From positions 245,093-309,092 of the forward strand of contig CP076745.1 of NCBI GenBank assembly GCA_019262145.1: 64,000 bases of DNA, in the 5' to 3' direction. The position numbers were made by a program, and so were the translations under genes. Source of the stretch: Candidatus Methanogranum gryphiswaldense. Lineage in GTDB: Archaea > Thermoplasmatota > Thermoplasmata > Methanomassiliicoccales > Methanomethylophilaceae. This document shows, one piece after another, positions 53,438-63,557 of this stretch. The notes beneath the pieces are model-generated. The model searched no databases, was not told where the DNA came from, and saw only the letters and a list, made by a program, of their open reading frames with translations. Within the stretch, counting starts at the first letter, position 1; the number at the start of each line of letters is the position of its first letter.

Positions 53438-53680
53438 TCATTGAGAATTAACAAACATGTTAGTAGATTCAATAGAACTAAATCCGTCACGGATGAAGAA
53501 CCAAGGGGATGTTTCCATCTTGATATCGTAGATTTCTATTCTTAGACGTTCTATTTCTTTTAGGGTTGAGAAGTATCTGTCGAAAAGGTCACAATATATT
53601 GCACGTGTGAATGGATCGAATCCTTCTTTTGATTCTATTTCTTGAATTAGTCCATCTCTTTCCTTTACGTATGTTTTAAC
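53438..53680 (-). pseudogene. Start-less gene fragment in the mobile island
   Basis: Minus-strand frame of 80 sense codons bounded upstream by TAA (53681-53683) and ending at TGA (53438-53440), with no ATG, GTG or TTG near its upstream end. Its translation looks like real protein: charged helix KERDGLIQEIESKEG, then FDPFTRAIYCDLFDRYF, LKEIERLRIEIYDIK and SPWFFIRDGF. It recalls small phage terminase-like proteins only vaguely, so no function is given. Probably the decayed end of a mobile-element gene. Confidence 0.45.
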
Positions 53681-53753
53681 TTAGTACGAGTAATATCAAG
53701 TAGGAATATCTGATTGATGATTCGAATTTATATTGATTTTCCGATAATTAGAT

Positions 53754-53990
53754 ATGAAACTAAAGCATTCAGTAGAAAATAAGGGAATGAAAATGGAATT
53801 ATTCGTGTCTAGTAAAATGCATGAATTTTTGATGATCATTACATTTTTAGCACTTTTGGGATTTGCAGTAGCTAATGTGGTTTACAATATGCTCAACGGA
53901 ATAAGTAGCTACATACTGATAACAATGCCACTCGTAATGTTATTTTTACTGGCATTTGTAAAGACATTCATAAAAGTAAAGGAAAACTGA
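53754..53990 (+). CDS. Small two-helix membrane protein
   Basis: 78 residues with hydrophobic segments near 24-44 and 51-71 and short charged ends. TTTATATT lies about 28 nt before the ATG, giving a leaderless start. No motif. Part of the AT-rich island next to the Rep gene; possible mobile-element cargo. Confidence 0.55.
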   Translation: MKLKHSVENKGMKMELFVSSKMHEFLMIITFLALLGFAVANVVYNMLNGISSYILITMPLVMLFLLAFVKTFIKVKEN

Positions 53991-54171
53991 CGATTGTTCA
54001 ATGATCGTATTGTAGGTTTTAACTTGGGTTATCTCTATCAAGTCTATACGGAAAACCTCGTTCCACTCGGTTTTTGAACAAGATATGAATGATTTTGTTG
54101 AACTTATTTATTCGACGTTGTTAAATTCTTGTATTTCATAATGGGCGAATTGTATTAGATCAGTGACATCA

Positions 54172-54366
54172 ATGGATAAAATCAAAAAATTGGGATTAAT
54201 ATATTTGCTGGTTGGAGCAATAGTGCTTCTGTACTACTTATGCATGTTCGCATGGACCAAGTCTGAGAATTATATAGGCTTTTTAATTGGCAGCGGTATT
54301 GTGTATCTGATAGTTGGTATTTATTTTTGGAAGAAAGGAGTATTCACATCATCCAGAAAGGAATGA
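54172..54366 (+). CDS. Small two-helix membrane protein
   Basis: 64 residues from ATG (a GTG three codons earlier is possible). Two hydrophobic segments (about 9-27 and 37-53) flanked by Lys-rich ends. The stop codon lies in a palindrome GAGAATTATTCTC (54365-54377) that may end transcription. No motif recognised. The 181 bp before it are AT-rich with a weak AAAACC/GGTTTT inverted repeat. Confidence 0.5.
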   Translation: MDKIKKLGLIYLLVGAIVLLYYLCMFAWTKSENYIGFLIGSGIVYLIVGIYFWKKGVFTSSRKE

Positions 54367-54478
54367 GAATTATTCTCTCAATCAGTTGAATTAAAAATTA
54401 CTGATTCGCGGGGGTTCGGTGGCTTCGGGCATTAGACGAAGATTGGATGAAAACGATTTAGAATTTTCAGTTTAGAAT

Positions 54479-55804
54479 TTATGTTATCGGTAATGATAAG
54501 CGGTTTAAGATCTCTCGAGCATCATCAAACGAATAACTCATGAACAGGTACAGGAAAGGGTCATTGATACTGACCGTTTTAATATGCACCCAATTGCCCT
54601 TGAGTTTATCCCTGGTCTCTTTCAGTCTGTTCAGGGCAGTCCTGAATGATTTGGATATCACCCACGTCTGAGAGTTCCATATGAGGTTGTTGAGTATCGT
54701 CCAGACGGCTGTACGGTACTTCTCTGGAAGTTCTGATACCTTCTTGCAGGTCTTGAGTTCAGGGATATTTTCCACATCCAGGGATTTGGAGATGTACTTG
54801 GCGATGTAATTGACAGGGTTAGCATAACCATGGAATGACAGTCTTTCCTTTGTGAAACCGTATATGTCTATGAAACCGACACCCCACACAGGACTTACGG
54901 AATTCCAATCATTGAGGTTCTTCAATGATCCCAGTACCTTCTTGGAATAGGGGTCCGAAGTATCTGGGCGGTAAGTATGGCTCTTCTCGTGCCATTTTAT
55001 CTTGAGAGGTGTGTTCAGATAGAGGATTATGTGAACGGCAGGATATCCCGATGTTGTAGATTCTTTTACGCTGACCTTGGAATATCCGCCGATCAGGACC
55101 TTGTTTAGACGGGCAAATAATTTGTTAGGACCCTTACCAGCAGTTGTGATGTACTGATTGGCCTGGGCGCAGGACATGAGATGTTTATCGAATGTCAATG
55201 TCATGAAGAACAAGTGCGAGAATGTCTGACCGTTGCATGTTCTAGAGATATAGGCCTTCTTGATTATCTTGGCAAGGTCCGCTTTTTTGAAGGATTGTCT
55301 CAAGGCCCATTGGGTGTTTCCCCTTCTAGATACGGGTATCGCGTGCCTTTCTTTAGTTTCTTTATTTTCAAATAGGTTATAATAATGACACTCAATATAA
55401 TCCAATAGATCGGATAATAGGTCATCAGGGTCTATCTTGCCTGATAGAACATCCTTCTGTAATTGAGACCTATGTTCAGAATCAAAGATGGTGATGTTAA
55501 CACCACCCTGGAAATAAACTTGGATCCTTGGCGGCCTTAATGGTTCTAAAGGACGGCAGATAACGGGCGGAGGGGGGAATACCCTCCCGTCCGCCCTATC
55601 TGCCTGGTGGTGCTTGTTATTGGCCGTCTTGTGACGACCATAACATCCCTTCGGGAATGCACCGAAAGAAGATAGCCCTCCATCTTGTTTTTTCAGGAAT
55701 TGAGGGTTGAAAATTCTGGCGTGTGAGAAATTGAATTGGTAGCCAGATGTAAAAATGGCGTGGAGAGGGGGATTCGAACCCCCGGGTCACGTAGTGACAT
55801 CAGA
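54479..55804 (-). pseudogene. rep: Rolling-circle Rep (HUH-type) gene, 5' end lost at tRNA-Ser
   Basis: Open frame of 441 codons with no ATG, GTG or TTG in its first 133 codons; it enters from inside tRNA-Ser (TAA at 55805-55807). Rep motifs: FFMTLTFD (motif 1), a single-His motif 2 AVHIILYL, and NPVNYIAKYISKS (motif 3 with the candidate nicking Tyr and Lys). The first 133 codons encode a basic Pro-rich region (RVFPPPPVICRPLEPLRPPR). Translation could begin only at a TTG (55403-55405) after losing that region. I read it as a plasmid or virus replication gene truncated by integration at the tRNA. Rep identity is moderately sure; truncation is visible. Confidence 0.7.
55555..55604. repeat. GC-rich hairpin within the Rep frame, candidate nicking origin
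   Basis: Inverted repeat with outer arms GGCAGATA/TATCTGCC and inner arms GGGCGGAGGG/CCCTCCCGTCCGCCC, about 50 bp, in otherwise AT-rich surroundings. Rolling-circle double-strand origins often sit in or just before the rep gene as a hairpin, so this is a candidate origin relic. A simple GC-rich coding artefact is possible. Confidence 0.5.
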
Positions 55805-55843
55805 TTAGCAGTCTGACGCCTTGCCAGGCTGGGCCACCTCCAC
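55756..55843 (-). tRNA. tRNA-Ser (GCT)
   Basis: Acceptor GTGGAGG/TCTCCAC, D arm GCCC/GGC, anticodon stem TCAGA/TCTGA with loop CTGCTAA (anticodon GCT), long variable arm TGTCACTACGTGAC typical of class II tRNA, T arm GGGGG/CCCCC with TTCGAAT, discriminator G and encoded CCA (55756-55758). A TTTTAATA box lies about 35 nt upstream. Its 3' end is the junction with the truncated Rep frame, as expected of an integration site. Confidence 0.95.
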
Positions 55844-56308
55844 TTATGAAAGGGGGAAAGACGTAATGCTATTAAAACTTTGGATTGATATGTGGCAATC
55901 GTCCTGTTTGGGGTCCAGCTACATTCACATTTTCTTTTTAATATAGAAAGTATTAAATATAATCTGGTTATCGAGGGTATTGTGCGATGTGACCAAGGCG
56001 ACTCACCCTGTGAGATTGTCTTGCTACCAAGTCGCGTGGTTCTTGGGAAAAACTCCCAGGGATGAAAAAGCTTATATACTCCCCCTGATTACAGGGGAAT
56101 GCGCAAGTCGTGTGGATTTGTCGCAAAAGATGGAGAATCAAGATCTCCGCTGGAAGGCGTGCTCTCTTGTATTCTGACGTTCGATGCTACGAATGTTCCG
56201 TTAGACGGACATTCGAAGAGTGTGCCGTCCGACGGAGCAGCGGTGAAATATGGTAAACTGCCATTTCCTTTCATCCATCAAGAGGCGTAAATACTAAAAT
56301 TAGGATAT
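55844..56308 (+). promoter_or_regulatory. 16S rRNA promoter and leader with processing-stem halves
   Basis: 465 bp before 16S. The likely promoter is AAAAAGCTTATATAC (about 56065-56079), with start near 56100; a second AT-rich candidate lies near 55943-55965. The leader holds two segments complementary to the trailer: 56175-56191 (17 nt, perfect match to 57897-57913) and 56249-56262 (13 of 14 with 57876-57889). Between them are internal hairpins (CCG/CGG type, 56192-56248). Together they form the long helix cut during 16S maturation. Short frames here are not genes. Confidence 0.8.
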
Positions 56309-57784
<1,476 letters not shown>

Positions 57785-57945
57785 GCAGGGTGGGGTTAAC
57801 CCCCCACCCTCAAAAAAAAACAAAGCGATATATTGGCAAGGAAATTACTAAATTGTGATTTCCCTCCGATTCCTAGGCAGCTTACCATACACTAAACGTA
57901 GCATCGAACGTCATCTCTTCCACACCAATCTTTTCTATTTTCTAT
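57785..57945 (+). other. 16S trailer: hairpin, processing-stem half and T-rich end
   Basis: A 9-bp hairpin AGGGTGGGG/CCCCACCCT (57787-57810) followed by an A-run, a second hairpin GGAAAT/ATTTCC (57840-57863), then trailer strands that pair with the leader (57876-57889 and 57897-57913). Beyond that a pyrimidine-rich stretch with T-runs (about 57914-57945) probably ends transcription. Confidence 0.75.
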
Positions 57946-57985
57946 TATCATTCATGTTTATTAGTGATTGTGTCATTATAATTGT

Positions 57986-58330
57986 ATGAAATTGAATGAT
58001 TTTCCAGATTTTATGAAGGTTGATACAAACAATATCGATCCTTCATTTCAGAATACTAAAGATATCGATGGATATTACTATACCGCGAATGATGGAAGTC
58101 AGATGGCATTTTGGACTTGTTACTCCGATAGAGAGTCAAAAAAACACTGCCATCAATTTGATGAGTATACCCTTGTGATCACAGGACAATATACAGTCTG
58201 TCTTGAGGATGGACAGGAGATCGTTCTGAATCCTGGAGATGAGTATTTTACACCTGCTAATACAGTACAATGGGGAAGATGTATTGCTAATACGAGAACC
58301 ATTCACGCATTTGGTGGAAAAAGGGTATAA
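57986..58330 (+). CDS. Cupin-domain protein
   Basis: 114 residues from ATG, about 28 nt after a TTTATTAG element. Conserved cupin motif 1 (KKHCHQFDEYTLVITGQYTV) with metal-binding His/His/Glu and motif 2 (NPGDEYFTPANTVQWG). Small single-domain cupins bind small ligands or regulate; role unknown. The next 190 bp up to tRNA-Gln are AT-rich with no gene. Confidence 0.75.
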   Translation: MKLNDFPDFMKVDTNNIDPSFQNTKDIDGYYYTANDGSQMAFWTCYSDRESKKHCHQFDEYTLVITGQYTVCLEDGQEIVLNPGDEYFTPANTVQWGRCIANTRTIHAFGGKRV

Positions 58331-58521
58331 AAGAAGATTTTGTTATTCATTCTTGAAAAAATCGATATTATTGCTATAATAAAATGCAGCACAAAAAGAC
58401 AATCTTTTGATTTGATATGTTAGTCAAAATATTCTTGTTTATTTTTATCTGGCCAAGGCCTCAATATATTAACAGATTTAGTACTCACGTTTTTATTTCA
58501 TTGTAGGGATGAGTAGGAAAG

Positions 58522-58597
58522 TGGTAGCCCTGTCCGGGTTCGAACCGGAGTCGCCGGCTCCAAAGGCCAGCATGATTGACCACTACACTACAGGGCT
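58522..58597 (-). tRNA. tRNA-Gln (TTG)
   Basis: Acceptor AGCCCTG/CAGGGCT, anticodon stem CTGGC/GCCGG with loop CTTTGGA (anticodon TTG), T arm TCCGG/CCGGA with TTCGAAC, discriminator A and encoded CCA (58522-58524). No intron, 76 nt. Confidence 0.95.
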
Positions 58598-58618
58598 ATT
58601 GTTTCTACTTTACGCAAT

Positions 58619-59857
58619 TCATTTATTTAAGGCTCTTCCAACCAAATACGTAGATGCGCATCCTGTAACCTCGACATCAATGAAAATTCCTAGCGGAATA
58701 TCGCCTTTTACGGCAATCGGCCTGTAATTTTCTGTACGAGCGATCACAGTTCCTTCCTTCCCTTCTTCGGTCACAAGTACCCTATATGTTCTGCCGATCA
58801 ATTTGGAATTGACCTGGTATTCAGTGATGTTCTTCACATCGGTCATCTCAGCAGAGCGTTCGGCACTGATCCTCCCATTGATCTGTGCCATTGAGATCGC
58901 GGGGGTTCCAGGCCTCGGAGAGAATCTTGTTATATTGACAGTGTCTGCTTTGAGTTCCTTTATAAGATCTATGCTTTTTCTGTGATCTTCTTCTGTTTCT
59001 TCGGGGAACCCTGTGATCATGTCTGTAGATATGCTTACTTCAGGATACCTTGTACGCAGTTTACTTACTATGTTCAGGAATTCTTCTACAGTGTAATGTC
59101 TTTTCATTTTGGAGAGGACATCGTTACTGCCGCTTTGTACCGGGATGTGAAAGAACTTATACACACGCGGATCTTCGATAGCATCCAACATATCATCTAT
59201 TATTGGTTTGAGACTATTGGGATTCATCATCCCTATCCTGATGCGGTAATCACCCTTTGTTTCTAGCATCTTGGAAATGAGATGAGCAAGATCTGTTCCG
59301 GTGTCTCTGCCGTAGCATGCTGTGTCTTGTGCGGTGACAAGTATCTCTTTAGCGCCGTCCAATACAAGTCTTTGGAATTCACGGACGATGTTCTCTTCCG
59401 GGTAGCTTAAAAGATTACCTCTGGCGAATTTTGTTATGCAGTATGTGCAGTTGCCCAAACACCCTTGTGCTATCGGTATGATCCCGAAGCAGCTGTTTTC
59501 CATGTCGGGGATGGAATCGCCACAACCGTATCTGTCCAATACAAGTTTTGAAAAATCCTCGTATTCGTTAGGAGGAAGTATTATGGAATCAGGCAGTCGG
59601 ATTAGTATGCGGCCAGGTTGAACCTTTGCCATGCAGCCCGTCACAATGACCTGCTTTCCTGCCTTGCGGAGTTCTGACATCCGCTTGATCATCTTTTTTT
59701 CCGTAGTGTCGACAACGGTGCATGTGTTGAGGATCACTATGTCTGCTTCTTGCGCAGTATCCACTCTCTTATGACCTAATTCGGTCATGCGGTCAGAGAG
59801 TTGCCTGCCCTCACCAAAGTTCATTGTGCAACCGTATGATTCCACAAAATATCTCAT
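58619..59857 (-). CDS. tRNA (t6A37) methylthiotransferase, MtaB/CDKAL1-like radical SAM enzyme
   Basis: 412 residues. N-terminal MTTase domain (VESYGCTMNFGEGRQL, ILNTCTVVDTTEKKM, VTGCMAKVQPG) with its cluster cysteines, radical SAM motif GCLGNCTYCITKFARG, and C-terminal TRAM region (GRTYRVLVTEEGKEGTVIARTENYRPIAVKG). Archaeal members form ms2t6A at position 37, the step after KEOPS (pcc1 at 29938). Lies directly downstream of aIF2beta. Confidence 0.93.
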   Translation of the reverse strand: MRYFVESYGCTMNFGEGRQLSDRMTELGHKRVDTAQEADIVILNTCTVVDTTEKKMIKRMSELRKAGKQVIVTGCMAKVQPGRILIRLPDSIILPPNEYEDFSKLVLDRYGCGDSIPDMENSCFGIIPIAQGCLGNCTYCITKFARGNLLSYPEENIVREFQRLVLDGAKEILVTAQDTACYGRDTGTDLAHLISKMLETKGDYRIRIGMMNPNSLKPIIDDMLDAIEDPRVYKFFHIPVQSGSNDVLSKMKRHYTVEEFLNIVSKLRTRYPEVSISTDMITGFPEETEEDHRKSIDLIKELKADTVNITRFSPRPGTPAISMAQINGRISAERSAEMTDVKNITEYQVNSKLIGRTYRVLVTEEGKEGTVIARTENYRPIAVKGDIPLGIFIDVEVTGCASTYLVGRALNK

Positions 59858-59871
59858 GTTACACTGTCTTC

Positions 59872-60507
59872 TCAGCGGGTTGCGGCTTCTGTCGTGACCG
59901 TTCCGAATGCTGTTTTGGCGGAGATGTTTGTAATTTTGGTATGTACCGCATTTCCTTTCGATGTTCCTGGTACAATGACAAGGTAATCCATGAACTTACC
60001 TACGCCATCTCCTTTCTTTCCAACATCCGTTATGAGCAATTCGATAATATCTCCCACTTTCAGGGTGTTAGGGCTTTCTACTCTAGCTGTCTTTTTGACA
60101 TTAATCGATCTGCGTGCACCACATGCTTCGCATTCGAGAATGAGTGTCCTGTCCTCTTTGACAACCTTTGTGTCGGGAAGTCCGCATTCCGAGCAGATGA
60201 CATATGTCTCGGTGTATGATTGGATCTTATCGTTAATGTTTTGAGGGTTGATCTTGGCTTTGAATATGACCCTGCGACCTTCCAGATTTCCAGGGGTTCC
60301 AAGTTCTTTGAGGAGGAATTGAAGCACATGCTGTGGGTCCCTTCTCAGTTTGTCGGTGACATCGATGAAGTTCCTGAATATCGTTATCTTTCCTTCTTGG
60401 ATTATATCAAGTTCGGGAAGTACGAACCTTTCGTGGTTCACGATAGTTTCTGGTAGTACGCTTTTTGCTCTGTCGAGCAGTGTAAAGTAATTGTCATCTG
60501 ATGTCAT
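59872..60507 (-). CDS. Translation initiation factor aIF2 subunit beta with C-terminal TRAM domain
   Basis: 211 residues; standard aIF2beta is about 135-140. N-terminal alpha/beta domain (FVLPELDIIQEGKITIFRNFIDVTDKLRRDPQHVLQFLLKEL), zinc ribbon CSECGLPDT...CEACGARR (about 108-131), then a TRAM-like domain (KVGDIIELLITDVGKKGDGVGKFMDYLVIVPG) to the end. The extra RNA-binding domain occurs in some archaeal aIF2beta proteins. Next to a TRAM-bearing methylthiotransferase. Confidence 0.92.
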   Translation of the reverse strand: MTSDDNYFTLLDRAKSVLPETIVNHERFVLPELDIIQEGKITIFRNFIDVTDKLRRDPQHVLQFLLKELGTPGNLEGRRVIFKAKINPQNINDKIQSYTETYVICSECGLPDTKVVKEDRTLILECEACGARRSINVKKTARVESPNTLKVGDIIELLITDVGKKGDGVGKFMDYLVIVPGTSKGNAVHTKITNISAKTAFGTVTTEAATR

Positions 60508-60561
60508 AGTACCGCTTATTGGGGCTTACTTTATAAAGGTATTGCGCATGTGCGGGTGTTT

Positions 60562-62178
60562 TTAGTGCTTGTTCTCCATGTATTGTATGGCTGCATTCAC
60601 TAGTCCCTGGTGCAATGGTGAAGGACTTAGAGGCCTGGATTTGAATTCCGGATGGAATTGTGAAGCAACAAAGTAGGGATGTCCCTCCAGTTCTCCTATC
60701 TCCATTCTGGAGCCGTCATCCGATCTTCCTGTGAATTTCCATCCTGCTGCTTCCAAACGCTCTATGTATGCAGGGTTGACCTCATATCTGTGTCTGTGTC
60801 TTTCCGATATATCGGTGCTTTTGTAGAGGTCGAATGCTTTTGAGGATTTTAAGACCTTCACAGATTGTGCACCAAGACGCATTGTGGCCCCCATTGTTTT
60901 GACGGCCTCTTGTTCATGCATGATGAAAATAACAGGATTGGTGGTTTCCGGATCGAACTCCGTACTGTTCGCATCCTTAAGGTTCAACATATGTCTGCTT
61001 ATCTCTATTGTAGCGATCTGGAATCCCAGACATATTCCAAGGAAGGGGATGTTGTTTTCGCGTGCATATTTTGTGGCAAGGATCTTTCCCTCTACACCCC
61101 TGATACCAAACCCACCTGGAACGATGATGCCGTGCACATCCATCAGGAGTGATTTAGGATCTTTGTTTATGAGATCGTCGCTGTCGATGAATTTGATTTT
61201 GATCTTGCAACTTTGCTTCGCACCTGCATGTGTGAAAGCTTCGAGATGACTGAGGTAAGAGTCTGCCAGAGCAGTATATTTTCCTACCAATGCTATGCAG
61301 ATCTCCTTCTTGGGTTCCAGTACGTTATTGAGGAATTTTTCCCAATCTTTCATGTTCCTCTTAGTGGTCAAAGGGACGAGTTTCATTTTGTCAATTATGT
61401 AATCGGCGACACCTTGTTTTTCAAGTGTCAGTGGAACTTCATATATCGAGCGGGCATCTGGTGCAGATATTACCGCCTTTTCATCGACATCGCAGAACAT
61501 TGCGATCTTTGCCTTTGCAGCATCGCTGATGGGTTCTGAACAGCGGCCAACAATGATATCTGGTCTTATTCCGATGCTCATCAGTTCTTTCACCGAGTGC
61601 TGTGTCGGTTTGGTCTTCTCTTCCCCGACGGAACCCATGATCGGTATGAGCGTAGTGTGGACGAACATCACATTCTCTTCTCTTCCGAAATCCCTACCGA
61701 GTTGTCTGGCAGCTTCGAGGAAAGGCATGGACTCCATATCTCCTACAGTCCCTCCGAGTTCGATGATGATCACATCTGCGCCAGATTCCCTTGCTACCGT
61801 CGTTATGCGTCTCTTTATTTCGTTCGTTATATGAGGAATGATCTGAACGGTCTTTCCGAGATAATCCCCGCGCCTTTCATTCTCAATTACCGTTCTGTAT
61901 ATTTTGCCAGTAGTTATGTTATGGTTACTGTTGAGCTCCAGGTCCATAAATCTTTCATAATTTCCCAGGTCCAGATCGACCTCTCCCCCATCGTTGAGAA
62001 CATATACTTCTCCGTGTTCAAAGGGGTTCATAGTTCCCGCATCGATGTTGAGATACGGGTCGATCTTTATTGCGGACACGTTGAGCCCGCGTGCCTTAAG
62101 AAGGCGTCCAATAGAGGATGCAGTGATCCCTTTACCTAGTCCCGATATAACTCCACCGCTGACAAAAATTAGTTTCAT
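60562..62178 (-). CDS. pyrG: CTP synthase
   Basis: 538 residues from [24 protein letters not shown] (P-loop). Synthetase half with [19 protein letters not shown] and HTTLIP; glutaminase half with GGFGIRG and [10 protein letters not shown] (nucleophile Cys), and the final HPEFKSRP with the catalytic His/Glu. Makes CTP from UTP, ATP and glutamine. A GTTGAAT/ATTCAAC inverted repeat flanks its TATA box. Confidence 0.97.
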   Translation of the reverse strand: MKLIFVSGGVISGLGKGITASSIGRLLKARGLNVSAIKIDPYLNIDAGTMNPFEHGEVYVLNDGGEVDLDLGNYERFMDLELNSNHNITTGKIYRTVIENERRGDYLGKTVQIIPHITNEIKRRITTVARESGADVIIIELGGTVGDMESMPFLEAARQLGRDFGREENVMFVHTTLIPIMGSVGEEKTKPTQHSVKELMSIGIRPDIIVGRCSEPISDAAKAKIAMFCDVDEKAVISAPDARSIYEVPLTLEKQGVADYIIDKMKLVPLTTKRNMKDWEKFLNNVLEPKKEICIALVGKYTALADSYLSHLEAFTHAGAKQSCKIKIKFIDSDDLINKDPKSLLMDVHGIIVPGGFGIRGVEGKILATKYARENNIPFLGICLGFQIATIEISRHMLNLKDANSTEFDPETTNPVIFIMHEQEAVKTMGATMRLGAQSVKVLKSSKAFDLYKSTDISERHRHRYEVNPAYIERLEAAGWKFTGRSDDGSRMEIGELEGHPYFVASQFHPEFKSRPLSPSPLHQGLVNAAIQYMENKH

Positions 62179-62204
62179 ACAAATCAACGGGAATAATCCT
62201 ATTG

Positions 62205-62234
62205 GTTGAATGTTAATAAACCTGTTGATTCAAC
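62205..62234 (-). promoter_or_regulatory. Possible operator around the pyrG TATA box
   Basis: Inverted repeat GTTGAAT (62205-62211) and ATTCAAC (62228-62234), 16 bp apart, enclosing TTTATTAAC, the likely TATA box of pyrG on the minus strand. A dimeric repressor bound there would block TBP. The rest of the 338 bp up to S12 holds a short hairpin (GGATT/AATCC near 62323-62338), TATA-like words and the S12 promoter TTTAAATACG near 62464. Confidence 0.4.
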
Positions 62235-62516
62235 GAAAAAGATGTACTATTGTTGTATTTGATGACTGTCCATCACATAATATACCTGGGTGCATTCTTC
62301 GTCGCAGAAAAGGCTATGGGAAGGATTTAATAATCCTAGCTCTTCTGTGTCACCGTTAATGCCTGTTGGTTACCAGTCACATTCTGACGTGTCCGGTAAA
62401 AGGTGTTAAATATGAAGTTAGGATAGACCACATTAGCGTGAAGCTATTGCTATAAGCATGTGCTTTAAATACGATAATTAGTATCGTGTCGAAATACTTC
62501 AAACGAAGGTGAAAAT

Positions 62517-62945
62517 TTGGGTAGAGGTCTAAATACCGCAAGAAAAATGAAGTCTGACCGCCAGAAATTCCGCTGGCTGGACAGGGGTTACAAGAAAAGA
62601 GTACTGAGACTTAGGGAGAAATCCGATCCATTAGAGGGATCGGCACAGGCACGTGGAATAGTGTTGGAGAAAGTCGGAATCGAGGCTAAACAGCCCAACT
62701 CTGCAATCCGTAAGTGCGTAAAGGTACAGTTGATCAAGAACGGACGTCAGATCACAGCATTCGCTGTCGGTGACGGTGCCATCAATTTCATAGATGAGCA
62801 CGATGAGGTTCTCGTCGAAGGTATCGGCGGAAGGATGGGACGTTCATATGGTGACATTCCCGGAGTCCGTTACAAAGTTATCAAGGTAAACAATGTCTCT
62901 CTGAACGAAATGGTCAGGGGAAGGACAGATAAGCCAATAAGGTGA
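62517..62945 (+). CDS. rps12: 30S ribosomal protein S12
   Basis: 142 residues; TTG start preceded by [44 protein letters not shown] (the PNSA decoding-site loop) and [31 protein letters not shown] are diagnostic. A TTTAAATACG box near 62464 gives a leader of about 25 nt. First of the S12-S7-EF2 cluster. Confidence 0.97.
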   Translation: MGRGLNTARKMKSDRQKFRWLDRGYKKRVLRLREKSDPLEGSAQARGIVLEKVGIEAKQPNSAIRKCVKVQLIKNGRQITAFAVGDGAINFIDEHDEVLVEGIGGRMGRSYGDIPGVRYKVIKVNNVSLNEMVRGRTDKPIR

Positions 62946-62950
62946 ATTAA

Positions 62951-63535
62951 ATGTCAGATGAGATCGTTACGCAGAAAGCGCTCATATTCGGAAAATATGA
63001 TACGTCCGAGGTTATCGTCAATGATGGCGGATTGGCAAAATACATAGACCTCACACCCACGAATGTGCCTCACTCGGGCGGTAAGCATGCAAACAGGTGG
63101 TTCGGAAAGTCCAAGCTCAGCATCGTTGAGAGGCTGATCAACAATATAATGAGGACCGAGAAGTACACCGGAAAGAAGATGAAGGCCTATAAGACAGTCA
63201 GTCAGGCCTTTGATATCATTGCAGCTAAGACCAAGAAGAACCCAGTACAGGTACTTGTCGAAGCTCTTGAGAACGCAGCACCACGTGAAGAGGTCACAAG
63301 ACTTCAGTTCGGTGGAATCTCCGTTCCCAAAGCAGTAGATATCTCTCCTCAGAGAAGGTTAGATATCGCCCTCCGCAACCTCTCCACGGGAGTAGTTGCC
63401 GCATCTTCGAAGAATAAGAAGGCTATTTACGATTGTCTCGCAGACGAGATCCTTCTTGCCGCCAAAGGGGATATGACATCATATTCGGTTGCTAAGAAAG
63501 AAGAGATCGAGCGTGTTGCGCAGTCGGCCAGATGA
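62951..63535 (+). CDS. rps7: 30S ribosomal protein S7
   Basis: 194 residues; starts 5 nt after S12 with GGTGA upstream. NRWFGKSKLSIVERLINNIMRTEKYTGKK, NPVQVLVEALENAAPREEVTRLQFGGI and PQRRLDIALRNLSTGVVAASSKNKK mark archaeal S7. Confidence 0.97.
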   Translation: MSDEIVTQKALIFGKYDTSEVIVNDGGLAKYIDLTPTNVPHSGGKHANRWFGKSKLSIVERLINNIMRTEKYTGKKMKAYKTVSQAFDIIAAKTKKNPVQVLVEALENAAPREEVTRLQFGGISVPKAVDISPQRRLDIALRNLSTGVVAASSKNKKAIYDCLADEILLAAKGDMTSYSVAKKEEIERVAQSAR

Positions 63536-63557
63536 AACTAACAATGGGTGAGTGATT

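Noticed and set aside
54407-54418. CGGGGGTTCG matching the tRNA-Ser T arm, considered as the second att site
   Set aside because: Only 10 nt and inverted relative to the tRNA, whereas integration gives direct repeats; probably chance.
55980-56290. Two short plus-strand frames before 16S
   Set aside because: They lie in the rRNA leader, whose sequence is explained by the promoter and the processing stem.
57787-57810. Strong hairpin after 16S considered as a rho-independent terminator
   Set aside because: It is followed by A-rich, not T-rich, sequence, and the processing-stem partner lies further downstream, so transcription must continue.
58509-58727. 72-codon plus-strand frame
   Set aside because: Crosses tRNA-Gln and the 3' end of the methylthiotransferase gene in antisense.
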